Source of the DNA: CAZYSK01 sp964649415 | GTDB lineage: Bacteria; Chloroflexota; Anaerolineae; B4-G1 | DNA length: 37,965 nt | Direction of reading: 5' to 3' | NCBI GenBank assembly: GCA_964649415.1 | Contig: CAZYSK010000057.1 | Coordinates: forward strand, 1 to 37,965 | Shown: in pieces, positions 31,486-37,965 of the stretch | Position numbering within the stretch: the first letter of the stretch is position 1 | Layout: each line of letters starts with the position of its first letter | The notes under the pieces: model-generated | What the model saw: only the letters and a program-made list of their open reading frames with translations | The model's database searches: none | Told to the model about the DNA's origin: nothing | Made by a program: the position numbers and the translations under genes

Positions 31486-32487
31486 TCACCATATAGACGG
31501 CGTGGTGGTCGGATAGGGCGTGATGGTGGGGGTCGGCGTCTGACAGATCCGGGCGCTCTCCAGCAAAGGGCCGTATGCCGAGCTCGAACCGCCGACGCCA
31601 ATCGCGTACTCCAGCATCGTCTCGGCGTCCGCGCACTGCCCGGCACCCAGGTAGGCGCGCCCAAGCGCGCCGGCAAGCTCAGCGAGCGGTCGCTCGGAGT
31701 GAAGGAGCAACGTCATGTCGCCGGCCTGGACCAACACGCGGCTGGCCTCGAAACAGGCGATGGCATTCTCCCAGGCATGTTCCGCTGCGTACGCCTCTCC
31801 CAACGTGAACCACAGGACGGCGGGTGCGTCTGGGGCGGCCTCGATACTCTCGACCAGGGCGTTGATGACCACGCGTGGCCGGCCCGACTCGATCAGCCCC
31901 CAACTGCGATAGTAGGTGCGCAGCGGATCGCTAGGGTAGGCCAGGCCGTACTCGCGGCTGAGTGTCATCATGCGGTCGGCATCGCCGCCCGCACGGGCGG
32001 CCAGCCAGCGGGCGCGAAAGGTCTCCTGCCGCAGCGAAGGGTCCAGCAGCAGGGCTTGATCGAAGGCCTTGAGCGCTCGCCGCTCGTAGCCCTGGAGGCG
32101 CAGCGCCTCGCCGCGCAGTACGTAGGCGCTGGCGATTGCGGGGTTGACCTCCAAGGCAGCGTCAGCGTCGGCCAGAGCCAGCCGAGGCTCGCCCTGCGCC
32201 AGGTAGACAGCGCCCCGTGCGACGTAGGCTGCCGCGAACCTGGGCGCTCGTTGGATCGCCCAGGTGAGGGACTGTAGCGCGTCCTCCATGTCCCCTGCCT
32301 CCCGGCGGGCCAGACCCTCTTCGTAGTATTCTCGCGCAGCGACGGAGAACGGGGTAGGCACAGGTGTGGGGGTAGTGGCGCGGGTGGGGAGGCGTTGGGG
32401 CGTGGCGGGCACTGGCCCCGCGCCCGATGTACAGGCAGCCAGTAGCGGCAGTAGAACAAGAACGAGGCAAACGCGGGCAGTGATCAT
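31486..32487 (-). CDS. TPR-repeat lipoprotein
   Basis: A 333-residue exported protein. ATG 32487 gives a lipoprotein signal MITARVCLVLVLLPLLAAC (lipid Cys19) followed by a Pro/Thr linker; the longer frame from 32547 adds 20 residues before the signal. From about residue 52 tetratricopeptide repeats follow, for example YYEEGLARREAGDMEDALQSLTWAIQRAP, then AYVARGAVYLAQGEPRLALADADAALEVNP and AYVLRGEALRLQGYERRALKAFDQALLLDP. Later degenerate repeats run to about 310, and the C-terminus (PTPTITPYPTTTPS) is another Thr/Pro stretch. A protein-interaction role at the cell surface is expected. No partner is evident. Confidence 0.88.
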   Translation of the reverse strand: MITARVCLVLVLLPLLAACTSGAGPVPATPQRLPTRATTPTPVPTPFSVAAREYYEEGLARREAGDMEDALQSLTWAIQRAPRFAAAYVARGAVYLAQGEPRLALADADAALEVNPAIASAYVLRGEALRLQGYERRALKAFDQALLLDPSLRQETFRARWLAARAGGDADRMMTLSREYGLAYPSDPLRTYYRSWGLIESGRPRVVINALVESIEAAPDAPAVLWFTLGEAYAAEHAWENAIACFEASRVLVQAGDMTLLLHSERPLAELAGALGRAYLGAGQCADAETMLEYAIGVGGSSSAYGPLLESARICQTPTPTITPYPTTTPSIW

Positions 32488-32564
32488 GCGGATTGTTCCA
32501 ATCCGAGTGAATAGAGAATGGAGATTACAGAATAGCGAAATGCGCACGGATACACTCCGGAGAA

Positions 32565-32596
32565 GAAACCAGGTTTTCCGGAAAAAACCTGGTTTC
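32565..32596. repeat. Family E hairpin upstream of the TPR gene
   Basis: GAAACCAGGTTTTCC pairs with GGAAAA-AACCTGGTTTC with a two-base bulge. It lies 10 bp past the S58 peptidase stop and 78 bp before the TPR gene and could end the peptidase transcript. Confidence 0.8.
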
Positions 32597-32605
32597 GGCC
32601 AAAGG

Positions 32606-33628
32606 TCAATGTCCGTGTGCCGGAGGCGTCCGGTGCAGGTCCCGCCAAGCGGGCAGTCCCCCGGCTCCCTCGGCTGCGCGGACGGCCCGGGCGACTGCCT
32701 CGGCGACCGTCTCGGCGGCGTACGCGCCGAGCAGGTTCACGTCGGCCCGCTTCTTGCCTGTGGCCAGCGCGAAGAGCGTGTCGCCATCGAACATGGTATG
32801 GGCCGGGCGGACCGCGCGCGCGATCCCGTCCTGGGCCATTTGGGCCACCTTGTTTGCCTCTTCCTTGGTCAGCCGGGCATTCGTTGCCACGACGCCGATG
32901 ACGGTGCGAGAGGCGAAGTGCAGGCCCACCTTGCCGACCAGGCTGCGCATCACCGCCAGCGTGTCGGCCAGGTCGTCAGAGCGGAGTTGCCGCGCCCCTG
33001 CCAGGATCTCGCCCGTGGCCGGATCCACCACATCGCCAAGCGGGTTGACGGCGACCAAGGCTCCCACCATCAGCCCGCCGCCTAGGGAAACGGCAGCACT
33101 TCCCAGGCCAGACTTCATCGCCCGGCCTGGTCCCAGAATCTTGCCCACGGTGGCCCCGGTGCCGGCGCCCACGTTCCCCTCAATCACGGGATCACCGGTG
33201 GCGGCCTGGCAGGCCGCGTACCCCATCTCCGCGTCAGGCCGCGCGTTGGGATCTCCCAGGTCCAGGTCGAAGAGTATCGCCGCCGGGACAATGGGCACCC
33301 GTGCGACGCGGGCGTCGAAGCCTACACCTACTTCCTCCAGGTAGCGCACCACTCCGTCGGCAGCAGCCAGCCCAAAGGCGGAGCCTCCGGCTATCAGCAC
33401 CGCGTGCACTTCCTGCACCAGATGCAGGGGGCGCAGTAAGTCTGTCTCCCGGGTGCCGGGCGCGCCGCCCCGCTGGTCTACGCCGCCCACGGCCCCCTGC
33501 TCACACAAGACGACCGTACATCCGGTGAGCCCAACCGGGTCGGTGGCGTGCCCGACGCGGATACCGGGGACCGCGGTGATGCCGCGGATTGCACCAATCC
33601 GTTTGTCGACAGGGACAAAGTGACTCAT
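32606..33628 (-). CDS. S58-family aminopeptidase (DmpA/P1-like)
   Basis: A 340-residue member of the DmpA/NylC-type Ntn-like hydrolases, which self-cleave and remove N-terminal residues from small peptides or beta-peptides. The family pattern is clear: GITAVPGIRVGHATDP (about 16-31), HAVLIAGGSAFGLAAADGVVRYLEE (about 80-104), VIEGNVGAGTGATVGKILG (about 160-178), GGGLMVGALVAVNPLGDVVDPATGEI, and a C-terminal nucleophile region MFDGDTLFALATG. AGGAG is 9 bases before ATG. No signal peptide, so it is cytoplasmic. It stands alone between the sulfatase-like and TPR genes with repeats on each side. Confidence 0.9.
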   Translation of the reverse strand: MSHFVPVDKRIGAIRGITAVPGIRVGHATDPVGLTGCTVVLCEQGAVGGVDQRGGAPGTRETDLLRPLHLVQEVHAVLIAGGSAFGLAAADGVVRYLEEVGVGFDARVARVPIVPAAILFDLDLGDPNARPDAEMGYAACQAATGDPVIEGNVGAGTGATVGKILGPGRAMKSGLGSAAVSLGGGLMVGALVAVNPLGDVVDPATGEILAGARQLRSDDLADTLAVMRSLVGKVGLHFASRTVIGVVATNARLTKEEANKVAQMAQDGIARAVRPAHTMFDGDTLFALATGKKRADVNLLGAYAAETVAEAVARAVRAAEGAGGLPAWRDLHRTPPAHGH

Positions 33629-33653
33629 TGTAGGGTTCTCCTGTGTGACAACA

Positions 33654-33680
33654 TCAGACGTCGAACGTCAAACGTCAACT
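33654..33680. repeat. Family F repeat
   Basis: GACGTCGAACGTCAAACGTC lies in the gap between the sulfatase-like and S58 genes; compare 8515-8590 and 29672-29697. Confidence 0.65.
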
Positions 33681-33700
33681 GAAGCAATCCACGGTCCTCG

Positions 33701-35290
33701 TTATTCGTAATATCCTAACTTGCGCAAACGCTCCCGGACGGCCTCGTTCTCGATGCGTGCTTGGGATTCCTTCCATTGAGTAGGCCGGCGCGCTTCGGCC
33801 TCCCTCTCGAACTCGGTCAGCAGGTGCTTCATCTCTGTGGCCACTTCAGGCTCTTGGTTGATCAGGTTGTCCAACTCGCCGGGGTCGGCGACTACGTCGA
33901 ACAGCTCATCGGGTTCATCGCCGACGGTGATGAGTTTATGGCTGCCGCGATAGACAGCGCGGCGCATCGCCCGGCAGCGGAAGGTCTCGATCGCGTCCGG
34001 GTCGTCGTTCTCCATCAATGCGATCAAGGTGTGTGGCGTGTACGCCTCGGTGTATGCGATACCCTCCTCCGAATCGTGGCTGCCACAAGCCCGGGCCAGG
34101 CTCAGGCCTTGTGCATCCACCGGCGCGCCCTCCACGCCCCCCGCACCGTTGCTGGCGGAGAGGATGCCCGCCGCCTCCAGCGCCGAGTGGAAGATGCGAC
34201 GGGCGGAGATCGGCTCGGTGACGCGCTTGTGCGCCGGGTAGAGCCTGGGATAGCGGACGACGAGGGGCACGTGCACCAGATCGTCGTAAGCGACCAGGGA
34301 GTGACCGACGAAGCCGTGGTGGTTCAACCCCTCGCCGTGGTCTGAGGTGACGATAGCGAGCGTGTTGTCGCGCACATCTGGCTCTTCTAGATAGCCGTAG
34401 AGCCGGCGCATCATGTGGTCTTCGTAGGCCACCTCGGCGTCGTACATGTTGTTGAGCACCTGGTCCTGCAGTTCGGTCAGTGGCTCCCTGAGTGGGACCA
34501 TCCAGCGGTAGTGCTCGCGGTTGTACGCCTGCATAAAGCCCCGCGCCTCGCGATCCTCCCGGTAGCAGGGGGCAAACTTGCGGATGAACTGCGGCCGTGG
34601 CCCGAAGGGCAGATGGGTCTCCATCAGGTTGATGAAGGCGAAGAGGGGACGTTCTGCGCCCCGGCGTCGCCGGGCGCGAATGTAGCCGACCACATCCCGC
34701 AGCGACTGAGCCGTGTTTCCCTTGAAGTTGATGTGGCGCTGCCACAGGGGGACGATGCGGGGATGCAGGGCAATGCGCAGGAGGAGGTTGCTACGCGCGA
34801 AGGCATCCTGGATGGGGCTGACGACGCGGCGCAACAGACGAGCTGCGCGCTGGGCGAGACGGCCGAGCGGGCGCGCGCGGGAATCACCGATGGCGGGACG
34901 CTCGGGCAGCGGGCCACCGTAGTTGTAGAACTCGTCGAACCCTCGGTCCAGGCCGTTCTCTACGAGGCCCAGCAGGGGATTGTTGCAGAAGCCCACCGTG
35001 AGGTAGCCGGCCTGGCGAAGCATCTCGGCCAGCGTGGCCTGGGACTGGCTGTGTTTGTCGTAGATCTGGACGGTTGTGTGCGTGGTTGGGTACTCACCGG
35101 TGAAGAATGAGGCGTGGGCCGGGATGGTCCACTGTGCCGGGGAGATGGCGCGCTCGAAGAGAACGCCTCCGTCGGCGAAAGCATCCATGTGTGGGCTGGT
35201 CTCACGTGGATACCCGTAGCAGGAGAGCCGGTCAGCTCGCAAGGTATCCAATACGATCAATACGATGTCTGGTCTGGCCTGTGCATTCAT
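33701..35290 (-). CDS. Sulfatase-like alkaline-phosphatase-superfamily hydrolase with Thr nucleophile
   Basis: A 529-residue protein with the sulfatase fold. Residues 6-26 (RPDIVLIVLDTLRADRLSCYG) hold the first metal-binding Asp pair, and TSDHGEGLNHHGFVGHS the second metal site. At the nucleophile position, where a sulfatase has C/S-x-P-x-R for formylglycine, the sequence is W54-T55-I-P-A-H59-ASFFTGEYP. Thr55 replaces the Cys, as in phosphoglycerol transferase-like members, so it cannot carry formylglycine and is more likely a phosphoesterase or transferase than a sulfatase. No signal peptide is evident. GGGAG lies 9 bases before ATG. The substrate is unknown. Confidence 0.88.
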   Translation of the reverse strand: MNAQARPDIVLIVLDTLRADRLSCYGYPRETSPHMDAFADGGVLFERAISPAQWTIPAHASFFTGEYPTTHTTVQIYDKHSQSQATLAEMLRQAGYLTVGFCNNPLLGLVENGLDRGFDEFYNYGGPLPERPAIGDSRARPLGRLAQRAARLLRRVVSPIQDAFARSNLLLRIALHPRIVPLWQRHINFKGNTAQSLRDVVGYIRARRRRGAERPLFAFINLMETHLPFGPRPQFIRKFAPCYREDREARGFMQAYNREHYRWMVPLREPLTELQDQVLNNMYDAEVAYEDHMMRRLYGYLEEPDVRDNTLAIVTSDHGEGLNHHGFVGHSLVAYDDLVHVPLVVRYPRLYPAHKRVTEPISARRIFHSALEAAGILSASNGAGGVEGAPVDAQGLSLARACGSHDSEEGIAYTEAYTPHTLIALMENDDPDAIETFRCRAMRRAVYRGSHKLITVGDEPDELFDVVADPGELDNLINQEPEVATEMKHLLTEFEREAEARRPTQWKESQARIENEAVRERLRKLGYYE

Positions 35291-35317
35291 GTGCTCATAC
35301 TCCCAATCATCTCAGAC

Positions 35318-35340
35318 GGGCACCGTTCCCGCGCCCCTAC
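35318..35340 (-). repeat. Family C hairpin upstream of the sulfatase-like gene
   Basis: GGGCACCGTTCCCGCGCCCC then TAC on the plus strand. The arms are imperfect compared with the other copies. The rest of this 110-bp gap shows nothing further. Confidence 0.65.
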
Positions 35341-35400
35341 AGGGTCTCGAGGTGTTGCACCTGACGTGATGTGGGCAACCTGACGTTTCTTAGCGAAAGG

Positions 35401-35850
35401 CTACAAGGCTTCTATCGACGTCCTTATGTGCTGAACCTCGTCACGAATCTGTCTTAGGATAACACCGTTGACCAAGGGAAGTTGCAGGAACCACGTGCCC
35501 AGGCGCGTCGTCCCGCCGATCGCCAGGCGCAGGTGCGTGGTGGCACCGCTGACCCGCTCTATGACGAACGCACCCCAGGCCGGCAACGGCGGGCGGACCA
35601 GCCGGAATCGAAAATACGTATCCGTCACCTCAATCAACTCGAAGCCCAGCGTGAGCCTCATGCCGTGGAAGCGCTCTTGCGTCTGGAAGCGGGCGCCGAC
35701 CTCCCCGAAGCTGCCGTCGGTGAAGGTGAATCCGGCGTGGGTCTCGAAGCGGTACCGCTCGGGGTGGCCCTCCAGTTCCAGGAACCACCGCCGGACCTGT
35801 GCGACGTCAGCCGCCACCGGGATCTGCGCCACGACACTCGCGGAATCCAT
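35401..35850 (-). CDS. SRPBCC (START-like) domain protein
   Basis: A 149-residue single-domain protein of the helix-grip fold. It opens with VVAQIPVAADVAQVRRWFLELEGHPERYRFETH (6-38), the common polyketide-cyclase/START pattern, then beta strands GARFQTQERFHGMRLTLGFELIEV and RLAIGGTTRLGTWF, and closes with an amphipathic helix (RQIRDEVQHIRTSIEAL). The fold binds hydrophobic ligands; no catalytic residues can be named. It starts 44 bp after the coaBC stop, with a family D repeat in between. No strong ribosome-binding site is seen, and function remains open. Confidence 0.78.
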   Translation of the reverse strand: MDSASVVAQIPVAADVAQVRRWFLELEGHPERYRFETHAGFTFTDGSFGEVGARFQTQERFHGMRLTLGFELIEVTDTYFRFRLVRPPLPAWGAFVIERVSGATTHLRLAIGGTTRLGTWFLQLPLVNGVILRQIRDEVQHIRTSIEAL

Positions 35851-35874
35851 ACACTACCCTGCCCCTACGACCCT

Positions 35875-35898
35875 GCGCGATTTGGAGATCGCAGCTAC
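35875..35898. repeat. Family D hairpin overlapping the coaBC stop
   Basis: GCGCGATTTGGAGATCGCAG then CTAC; the TAG stop of coaBC is complementary to its CTA at 35895-35897. The same GCTAC tail follows the copy at 28081-28104. Confidence 0.75.
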
Positions 35899-37187
35899 TT
35901 CTTGCTTCTTGCCTCTTCCTTCCTGTGCAGCAGATCCTCGACCCGCTCCAGGACGGCCTCGGCGACGGCAGCCTTGCTCATCAGCGGGAGTTTCTCCACG
36001 CCCCCCTCGCGGTCCAGGATCACCACCCGGTTGGTCTCCGCGCCGAAGCCCGCATCCGATGCGGTGATGTCGTTGGCGACGATCATGTCCAGATTTTTGC
36101 TCGCTAGCTTAAGGCGGGCGTTTTTCAAGACATCCTCGCTCTCCGCAGCAAAGCCGAGCACGATGTGCGGATGACGAGTCTCGGCCCACTGAAGTGCCAC
36201 AGCGGACAGGATATCGCGGGTGCGGGCCAGCCGCAGATTCAGATCCCCGTCACTCTTCTTGAGCTTGTGCGGGGCGACGGACGCGGGACGGTAGTCACCC
36301 ACGGCGGCGGCCATCAGGAGCACGTCGGCCCGCTGCACGGCGGGAATGACCGCGTCGTGCAGCGCCCTGGCGGTCGCAACATCCACGCGCTGCGCGCCAG
36401 CGGGGGTCGGCAGGTGGGTAGGACCGGTGATGAGGGTCACATCTGCCCCCCGGTCCAGCGCTGCTTGAGCCAAGGCAAAGCCTTGCCGGCCGGAGGAGGG
36501 ATTGCTGATGAAGCGCACCGGGTCAAGCGCCTCGCGGGTCGGACCGGCCGTGACGACAATGCGCCGCCCGGCCAGAGGCCCCCGCAGGCCCAGCGCCCGG
36601 CGCACGTGGCCCAGAAGCTCGCCGGGCTCCATCATACGGCCCTCGCCGTGCAGGCCCGAGGCCATGCGCCCGCGAACCGGGCCGGCGAAACGCACGCCCC
36701 GCTCCCGCAGAGTGGCGACGTTGGCCTGGGTGGCGGGGTTGGCCCACATAGCGACATCCATTGCCGGGACCAGCAGCATGGGGCAGGTGGCGGCCAGGGC
36801 CACGGCGGTGAGGAGGTTGTCGGCCACGCCGTGCGCCAGCTTCGCCATCGTGTTGGCGGTGGCTGGGGCGATGACCAGCGCGTCGGCGCTGTGGGCTAGC
36901 CTCACGTGGGAGATGTGGGTGGACGTCGCCTCTGACAGGTCTCGCGATTGCCCTTCGGCTTCCCCGTGGCCAGGCTCCGATGTCGGCCACATGGTGGTAT
37001 AGACAGCCCGGCCAGTCAGTGCCTCGAAGGTCAGCGGCGCGACGAAGCGGGTCGCCGCCTCTGTCATCACCACGTCGACCTGGGCGCCTGCCTGAGTCAG
37101 GTGGCTGGCCAGTGTGCAGATCTTGTAGGCCGCGATGCCGCCGGTAATGCCCAGCAGAATACGCTTGTCCTTGAGTAGAGGGATCAT
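35895..37187 (-). CDS. coaBC: Bifunctional phosphopantothenoylcysteine synthetase/decarboxylase
   Basis: A 430-residue CoA-biosynthesis enzyme: CoaB joins cysteine to phosphopantothenate and CoaC decarboxylates the product. The CoaC half has KRILLGITGGIAAYK (6-20), the FMN-dependent active-site His region HISHVRLAHSADALVIAPATANTMAKLAHG, and PAMDVAMWANPATQANV. Here Asp replaces the Asn of the PAMN motif, and SGLHGEGRM has Ser where E. coli has the flap Cys; both variants are known in other phyla to my recollection. The CoaB half has VVTAGPTREALDPVRFISNPSSG and AAVGDYRPASVAPHKLKK. GTG 37211 would add eight residues; ATG 37187 matches the family start. The stop lies in a family D repeat. It pairs with coaX. 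Confidence 0.94.
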   Translation of the reverse strand: MIPLLKDKRILLGITGGIAAYKICTLASHLTQAGAQVDVVMTEAATRFVAPLTFEALTGRAVYTTMWPTSEPGHGEAEGQSRDLSEATSTHISHVRLAHSADALVIAPATANTMAKLAHGVADNLLTAVALAATCPMLLVPAMDVAMWANPATQANVATLRERGVRFAGPVRGRMASGLHGEGRMMEPGELLGHVRRALGLRGPLAGRRIVVTAGPTREALDPVRFISNPSSGRQGFALAQAALDRGADVTLITGPTHLPTPAGAQRVDVATARALHDAVIPAVQRADVLLMAAAVGDYRPASVAPHKLKKSDGDLNLRLARTRDILSAVALQWAETRHPHIVLGFAAESEDVLKNARLKLASKNLDMIVANDITASDAGFGAETNRVVILDREGGVEKLPLMSKAAVAEAVLERVEDLLHRKEEARSKK

Positions 37188-37315
37188 CTCATTCCACTCT
37201 TGCTGTCTCACCCGTGCAGGCGCGTGAAGGCGGATTGGACGGGTTGAAGCTATCCACGCAATGTAAGATTATACCCGTCCCTAACCGGGCTGGCAAGGCC
37301 TCCCGGCTCCGACAC

Positions 37316-37965
37316 TCACCCGCTGTGAGGGGTGTTTAGATCGTAAATGATCCGCAGCCCGTGCAACGTGAGCCACGGGTCCACCACATCGATGACGTCG
37401 GTCTCCGATGCAATTATCTCCGAGAGCCCGCCCGTGGCGATGATGCGGGTCTCGGGCCCTAGTTCGGCCTCGAAACGGGCCACCATGCCCTCTACCAGGC
37501 CGACGTAGCCGAAGAGAAGGCCGGACTGGATCGCGTGGGGGGTGTTGCGCCCGATGACCGACGGCGGGCGTGTCAGTTCCACCCGGGGCAGTTTGGCGGC
37601 GCGCTCGAACAGGGCCCGGGCGGCGATGCCGATGCCGGGGGCGATGGCTCCGCCCAGGTAGTCGCCCTCCGCCGAAACGGCGTCGAAGGTCGTGCCGGTG
37701 CCAAAATCCACGACGCAGGCCGGGACCCCATAGAGCACCCGAACGGCGGCGGCGTCCGCCACCCGGTCTGCACCCACGTCCCGAGGGTTGTCGTAGCGAA
37801 TGCGCAAGCCGGTTCGTACGCCGGCGTCCACCACCAGCGGCGTCTGGTCCAGGTAGTCCCGGCAGACGCGTTCGAACGTGAGCGTGAGCGGCGGCACCAC
37901 GCTGGCGATGGCGACCCCGGTCACCTGTTCGGGCCGGTACTCCCGGTGGCGAAACAGTTGGTCGA
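37316..37965 (-). CDS. coaX: Type III pantothenate kinase, cut by the right edge
   Basis: The C-terminal 215 residues of CoaX, which phosphorylates pantothenate, first step of CoA synthesis. The frame runs open to the window edge, so the N-terminus with the DxGNT phosphate motif is missing (the family is about 255 residues). Visible motifs are NPRDVGADRVADAAAV, DFGTGTTFDAVS (GTGTT in place of GTATT) and LGGAIAPGIGIAARALFERAAKLPRVEL. The GTG at 37924 is in frame but internal; the visible upstream codons (DQLFRHREYRPEQ) match the family. It is 128 bp upstream of coaBC on the same strand, giving steps 1 to 3 of the pathway together. Lacking potassium and feedback details, regulation cannot be judged. 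Confidence 0.92.
   Translation of the reverse strand, partial: DQLFRHREYRPEQVTGVAIASVVPPLTLTFERVCRDYLDQTPLVVDAGVRTGLRIRYDNPRDVGADRVADAAAVRVLYGVPACVVDFGTGTTFDAVSAEGDYLGGAIAPGIGIAARALFERAAKLPRVELTRPPSVIGRNTPHAIQSGLLFGYVGLVEGMVARFEAELGPETRIIATGGLSEIIASETDVIDVVDPWLTLHGLRIIYDLNTPHSG

Noticed and set aside
33701..35290. Formylglycine-dependent sulfatase
   Set aside because: The C/S-x-P-x-R motif is absent; Thr55 occupies the nucleophile site.

Overview
The window looks like chromosomal DNA of a GC-rich, non-model heterotroph, most likely a Chloroflexota bacterium of the Anaerolineae/Caldilineae type. The best clues are the Val/Glu/Lys-rich tether after the signal peptide of the ABC substrate-binding protein (3786-5960), an Opp/Dpp-type importer sitting with glycosidases, tandem GH4 enzymes, and intergenic regions full of short palindromic repeats. 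This placement is inference: no rRNA or marker gene is present.

Left half (137-22983), carbohydrate uptake and breakdown. Two divergent LacI-family regulators flank a control region with a consensus sigma-70 promoter, twin lac-like operators and a separate AAAACGTTTT palindrome. The second regulator leads an apparent operon for an Opp/Dpp-type ABC importer: ATPase, lipoprotein binding protein, two permeases, a six-haem c-type cytochrome lipoprotein, the second ATPase and a small membrane protein. A second block, all on the + strand, holds three GH4 glycosidases (two are recent mosaic duplicates), a Gfo/Idh/MocA dehydrogenase, an acetyl-xylan esterase-like hydrolase, galactokinase, a GH13 alpha-glucosidase and a ribokinase-like sugar kinase. 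Together they suggest import of alpha-linked, galactose-containing and acetylated plant oligosaccharides, then deacetylation, hydrolysis and phosphorylation.

Right half (23101-37965), all on the - strand. A tightly packed operon runs from a non-pyrrolysine MttB-family methyltransferase through a GPH/MelB-type transporter, a PLP-dependent Met/Cys gamma-lyase-like enzyme and an ADP-ribosylglycohydrolase-family protein to an Old-Yellow-Enzyme-type flavin oxidoreductase. A small operon encodes a Trm112-like zinc ribbon, a two-TM protein, a DUF123 (GIY-YIG-like) protein and a HEAT-repeat protein. Next come a TPR lipoprotein, an S58-type peptidase, an alkaline-phosphatase-superfamily enzyme annotated by habit as sulfatase but with Thr at the nucleophile position, an SRPBCC protein, and the CoA pair coaBC and coaX. 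The coaX gene is cut by the right edge.

The most unusual layer is not a gene. At least seven families of short interspersed, mostly hairpin-forming repeats occupy nearly every gap. Copies also lie inside or at the ends of about ten reading frames, where they add in-frame peptides or supply the stop or start codon: both LacI-2 and ribokinase C-termini, internal segments of GalK, GH13, the ADP-ribosylglycohydrolase and the HEAT protein, the transporter N-terminus, the DUF123 start and the coaBC stop. No tRNA, rRNA, CRISPR array, transposase or phage gene was seen.
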